Positions 18,027 to 20,781 of a stretch of 20,781 bases of DNA are shown piece by piece. The DNA comes from Pseudomonadota bacterium (GTDB lineage Bacteria > Pseudomonadota > Alphaproteobacteria > Micavibrionales > UBA2020): NCBI GenBank assembly GCA_023444705.1, contig JAEXMB010000075.1, positions 1 to 20,781 on the forward strand, read 5' to 3'. The position numbers were made by a program, and so were the translations under genes. Each line of letters opens with the position of its first letter. The first letter of the stretch is position 1. The notes below the pieces were generated by a model. That model ran no database searches, had not been told where the DNA came from, and was given only the letters and a program-made list of their open reading frames with translations.

Positions 18027-19853
18027 ATGTGCGGCATCGTCGGCATTCTCAGCACAGACAAACAGGTCGCTCCCCTTCTGGTCGAAGGGCTCAAGCGCCT
18101 TGAATACCGCGGCTATGACAGCGCGGGCATCGCAACGCTGGTTGATGGCAAGCTGGATCGCCGCCGCGCGGAAGGCAAGCTGGTCAATCTGGCCGAGCGT
18201 CTTGAAAAAGAACCCCTTGGCGGCACCGTCGGCATCGGCCACACGCGCTGGGCCACACATGGCGGCGCCGTTGAAAAGAACGCCCACCCCCACATCACCG
18301 ACAGCGTGGCGGTCGTGCATAACGGCATTATCGAGAATTATCAGGAACTGAAAGAAGAACTGGAAAAATCGCAGTTCCGCTTTGAATCCGAAACCGATAC
18401 CGAGGTCATCGCCCACCTTGTCACCCACTATATGCGTCAGGGCAAGGCCCCGCAGGATGCGGTGGATGCAGCACTCAAGCGTCTGCGCGGCGCGTTTTCC
18501 ATCGCCATGATCTTCAAGGGCGAGCAGAACCTGATGATCGGCGCGCGTTTTGGCACGCCGCTGGCCGTGGGCTATGGCAACGGCGAGATGTACCTGGCGT
18601 CGGACAGCTATGCGCTGGCCCCGCTGACCAACAAGATCACCTTCCTTGAAGACGGCGACACCGTCACCCTGACCACGGCAGGCGCCGTTATCCGCGACAT
18701 GGCGGGCAAGGTCGCCAACCGCGAGGTACGCACCACCGCGCAATCGGGCGCGATCATGGGCAAGGGCAGCTACCGCCATTTCATGCTCAAGGAAATCCAC
18801 GAGCAAACCGCCGTGATCGGTGAGACGCTCAACACTTTCATCAACCCTGCCACCGGCCACATCACCCTGCCCGCCGACCTGACGGCGTTGGCCAAGGCGC
18901 CGCGCATCACCATTTCGGCCTGTGGCACGGCGTACCTTGCCGGTTGCGTGGCCAAATACTGGCTGGAACAACTGGCGCGCATTCCCGTTGAAACCGACAT
19001 TGCGTCGGAATTCCGCTACCGCGAGGCGCCGATGCCTGCGGGCGGTGCGGCACTGTTCATCTCGCAGTCGGGCGAGACGCTCGATACGCTCGAAGCCCTG
19101 CGCTACAGCAAGAAGCAGGGCCAGAAGATCATCTCGATCCTCAATACCATCGAAAGCACCATCGAGCGCGAAAGCGACCACATCCTGCGCACGCTGGCAG
19201 GGCCGGAGATCGGCGTTGCCTCGACCAAGGCCTTCACCACGCAGCTCACGACCCTCGCCTGCCTGAGCATTGCCCTTGCGCGCGAAAACGGGCAGATCGA
19301 CGCTGGCCGCGAAAAGGAATTGACCGATGCGCTGCGCGAAGTACCCGCGCGCATCGCGAGCGTCCTCACCCTTGCACCGCAGATCGAAAAGATCGCGCGC
19401 GATGTGGCAGAGGCGCGCGATGCGCTTTACCTTGGCCGCGGGACGGCTTATCCCATCGCGCTTGAAGGCGCGCTCAAGCTCAAGGAAATTTCCTATATCC
19501 ATGCCGAAGGTTATGCGGCGGGTGAAATGAAGCATGGCCCTATCGCGCTGATCGACGAAAACGTGCCCGTCATCGTTATCGCACCGCACGACCATCTGTT
19601 TGAAAAAACCGCCAGCAACGCGCAGGAAGTCATGGCGCGCGGCGGCAAGGTGTTATTGGTCAGCGATGCCGACGGCATTGCCAAGATGAAGGACAAAGCG
19701 ACCTGGACGATCGAGATGCCAAGCGTCGATCCCTTCGTCGCCCCCATCCTCTACAGCCTGCCGGTCCAGCTGCTGGCCTATTACGCCGCCGTCTGCAAAG
19801 GCACGGATGTCGACCAGCCGCGCAACCTCGCCAAGGCTGTCACGGTCGAATAG
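18027..19853 (+). CDS. glmS: Glutamine--fructose-6-phosphate aminotransferase (isomerizing) GlmS
   Basis: GlmS makes glucosamine-6-phosphate from fructose-6-phosphate and glutamine, the entry point of amino-sugar synthesis. The 608-residue protein begins MCGIVGIL, exposing the Cys2 nucleophile of the N-terminal glutaminase domain (about 2-220, with GHTRWATHG at 71-79). Two sugar-isomerase (SIS) domains follow: SACGTAYLAG (297-306) and SQSGETLDTLEAL (346-358) in the first, and GRGTAYPIALEGALKLKEI in the second. The C-terminal PRNLAKAVTVE carries Lys603, the counterpart of the lysine that forms the sugar Schiff base. It begins 4 bases after glmU with AAGAAGGA ahead. I saw no ribozyme-like element upstream, as expected outside Gram-positives. 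Confidence 0.98.
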   Translation: MCGIVGILSTDKQVAPLLVEGLKRLEYRGYDSAGIATLVDGKLDRRRAEGKLVNLAERLEKEPLGGTVGIGHTRWATHGGAVEKNAHPHITDSVAVVHNGIIENYQELKEELEKSQFRFESETDTEVIAHLVTHYMRQGKAPQDAVDAALKRLRGAFSIAMIFKGEQNLMIGARFGTPLAVGYGNGEMYLASDSYALAPLTNKITFLEDGDTVTLTTAGAVIRDMAGKVANREVRTTAQSGAIMGKGSYRHFMLKEIHEQTAVIGETLNTFINPATGHITLPADLTALAKAPRITISACGTAYLAGCVAKYWLEQLARIPVETDIASEFRYREAPMPAGGAALFISQSGETLDTLEALRYSKKQGQKIISILNTIESTIERESDHILRTLAGPEIGVASTKAFTTQLTTLACLSIALARENGQIDAGREKELTDALREVPARIASVLTLAPQIEKIARDVAEARDALYLGRGTAYPIALEGALKLKEISYIHAEGYAAGEMKHGPIALIDENVPVIVIAPHDHLFEKTASNAQEVMARGGKVLLVSDADGIAKMKDKATWTIEMPSVDPFVAPILYSLPVQLLAYYAAVCKGTDVDQPRNLAKAVTVE

Positions 19854-19911
19854 ACTGTATTATCGCAAATACCTGTTGCGGGACAGCCACAGCCCCGCCC
19901 TAAGCGCAGAT

Positions 19912-19923
19912 TGCGCATGCGCA
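19912..19923. other. 12-base perfect palindrome downstream of glmS
   Basis: TGCGCATGCGCA reads identically on both strands and sits in the 109-base gap between glmS and the following membrane-protein gene, 39 bases before that gene's start. There is no T tract, so it is not an intrinsic terminator. It may be a binding site or chance in GC-rich sequence. No clear promoter was found in this gap. Confidence 0.3.
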
Positions 19924-19962
19924 GGCATTGCCCGGACGCGGGCCAGTTTGTAGGGTTGGCGC

Positions 19963-20661
19963 ATGCTGACACAGACCGGACATATCAAACCGTTTTACGC
20001 CCTATGGCTGCCCCTTATCCTCGCCATCGGTGTTGCGATCGCGGACAATACCCTGCCGCCGCAATGGGTCAATTTCATCTACATGGAAAACGGCTTCCTC
20101 GAGACGCTGCAACCCATCATCACCTTCATCGCCGTCTATATCGGCATCAGCGCGCTGCGCACGCCCGGGCTTGGCAAGTGGCTCAAGGTCTGGCTGGTGC
20201 TTGGCACGCTTGGCTGTCTTTACATCGGCCTTGAGGAAATCAGCTATGGCCAGCAGATCCTGCAATGGCAGACTGGCGATTTCTGGGCCGCCATCAACGA
20301 CCAGAACGAAACCAACCTGCACAACACGTCGTCGTGGTTCGACCAGAAACCGCGCAACCTGCTGATGGTCGGCATCATCGTCGGCGGCATCCTGATCCCG
20401 CTGTTGCAGCGTTACAACCCCGCCCTGTTGCCCAAACAGTTCGCCGCGATCTATCCGCGCCGCGACCTGATGGTCGTATCGTTGCTGATGCTGTTCAGCT
20501 ACATGAGCAAAGTGATATTCAAGATCGCCCACTTCATGATCTATGACCGCCCGAGCGAGCTGAACGAAACCTATATGTACTATTTCGTTTTGCTGTATCT
20601 GGTGCAATTGCGCTGGCAATTACGCACCGGCGTCATTCCCGCCGACAGCACCGCCGCCTGA
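19963..20661 (+). CDS. Uncharacterised multi-pass membrane protein with EExSxGQ / NxxxExNLHN motif
   Basis: I do not know the function. The 232-residue protein has about six predicted membrane helices (near 11-27, 45-63, 72-90, 132-148, 170-190 and 204-220). Right after the third helix comes a polar, apparently conserved motif: Glu91-Glu92, Ser94, Gly96-Gln97, Trp102, then Asn112, Gln114, Glu116 and NLHN (118-121). An ENG (42-44) precedes the second helix. I recall similar EEISWGQ...NLHN patterns in unnamed membrane proteins of many bacteria, so it is probably a real, widespread family, not a spurious frame. The clustered Glu, His and Asn residues suggest a metal- or substrate-binding site at the membrane surface; that is inference. 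AGGG (19952-19955) lies 7 bases before the ATG. It follows glmS by 109 bases and converges on the glutaredoxin gene. Confidence 0.8.
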   Translation: MLTQTGHIKPFYALWLPLILAIGVAIADNTLPPQWVNFIYMENGFLETLQPIITFIAVYIGISALRTPGLGKWLKVWLVLGTLGCLYIGLEEISYGQQILQWQTGDFWAAINDQNETNLHNTSSWFDQKPRNLLMVGIIVGGILIPLLQRYNPALLPKQFAAIYPRRDLMVVSLLMLFSYMSKVIFKIAHFMIYDRPSELNETYMYYFVLLYLVQLRWQLRTGVIPADSTAA

Positions 20662-20672
20662 GCGTAAGGCGA

Positions 20673-20781
20673 CTATTCGTCGCTCATCAGGCCTTTTTTG
20701 CGTAGCAGGTCCTGCAACTCGCCGGTGGCGTACATTTCACGCACGATGTCGCATCCGCCGATGAACTCGCCCTTGATATAC
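20673..20781 (-). CDS. grxD: Monothiol glutaredoxin (Grx4/GrxD family), C-terminal end (partial)
   Basis: The last 36 codons are visible on the minus strand, ending with TAG at 20673-20675. The peptide includes YIKGEFIGGCDIVREMYATG, the characteristic C-terminal block of monothiol CGFS glutaredoxins, where GGCD lines the glutathione/iron-sulfur-cluster pocket. These proteins carry and deliver [2Fe-2S] clusters. The CGFS active site itself is beyond the window edge. The stop lies 11 bases from the convergent membrane-protein stop. Assignment is from a short but highly diagnostic stretch. Confidence 0.88.
   Translation of the reverse strand, partial: YIKGEFIGGCDIVREMYATGELQDLLRKKGLMSDE

Noticed and set aside
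17982..19595. A 537-codon open frame on the minus strand opposite glmS
   Set aside because: It is a shadow of glmS codon bias, with Asp/Arg/Gly/His-rich low-information sequence and no domain or plausible start context.
20662..20695. Inverted repeat GCGAC...GTCGC between the membrane-protein gene and grxD as a terminator
   Set aside because: The stem is only 5 bp, overlaps the grxD stop codon, and the nearby T run lies inside the grxD coding region.

Overview
The window is a contiguous piece of a GC-rich bacterial chromosome, almost certainly from an alphaproteobacterium. The main evidence is the gene set and order (lysC-ptsP-rodZ-ispG-[acetyltransferase]-prfA-prmC-DUF4167-clpB), since DUF4167 proteins next to prmC/prfA and clpB, and lysC directly followed by ptsP, are typical of that class. 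The exact order or family cannot be fixed by eye. Coding density is very high, no stretch over 300 bases lacks a gene, and I see no tRNA, rRNA, CRISPR array, insertion sequence or prophage gene.

Layout. 1-894 (+): the 3' end of an M17 leucyl-aminopeptidase-like gene, overlapping by one base an NlpC/P60 cysteine peptidase with no signal peptide; probably a cytoplasmic peptide/muropeptide breakdown pair. A strong bidirectional terminator (893-924) separates them from clpB. 937-12910 (-): a long run of nine co-oriented genes, in transcription order lysC, ptsP, rodZ-like, ispG, a GNAT acetyltransferase, prfA, prmC, a DUF4167 gene and clpB. Tight spacing or overlap joins lysC-ptsP-rodZ and ispG-GNAT-prfA-prmC. 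A hairpin terminator/attenuator sits between rodZ and ispG; DUF4167 has its own candidate promoter and terminator; clpB has its own -10 element. 13073-14359 (+): purA, divergent from lysC across 162 bases. 14366-15457 (-): an ArsP/YraQ-type (DUF318) permease, convergent with purA. 15696-16553 (+): a secreted DUF3108 protein, divergent from the permease. 16670-19853 (+): glmU-glmS, the first and last dedicated steps of UDP-GlcNAc synthesis from fructose-6-phosphate. 19963-20661 (+): an uncharacterised multi-pass membrane protein with a strikingly polar motif. 20673-20781 (-): the 3' end of a monothiol glutaredoxin gene.

How it fits together. Most of the window is housekeeping: translation termination (RF1 and the methylase that modifies it), isoprenoid, lysine/threonine and purine synthesis, cell-envelope precursor supply (GlmU/GlmS), cell shape (RodZ), protein disaggregation (ClpB) and the nitrogen phosphotransferase system (PtsP). 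I do not see a clear new defence, mobile or biosynthetic system. The parts most worth a second look are the permease, whose two internal repeats carry altered CSCG-type motifs (CSHG and CSEG); the acetyltransferase embedded between ispG and prfA; the hairpin abutting the ispG start; the unknown membrane protein downstream of glmS; and the lysine/alanine-rich tail on the M17 peptidase.
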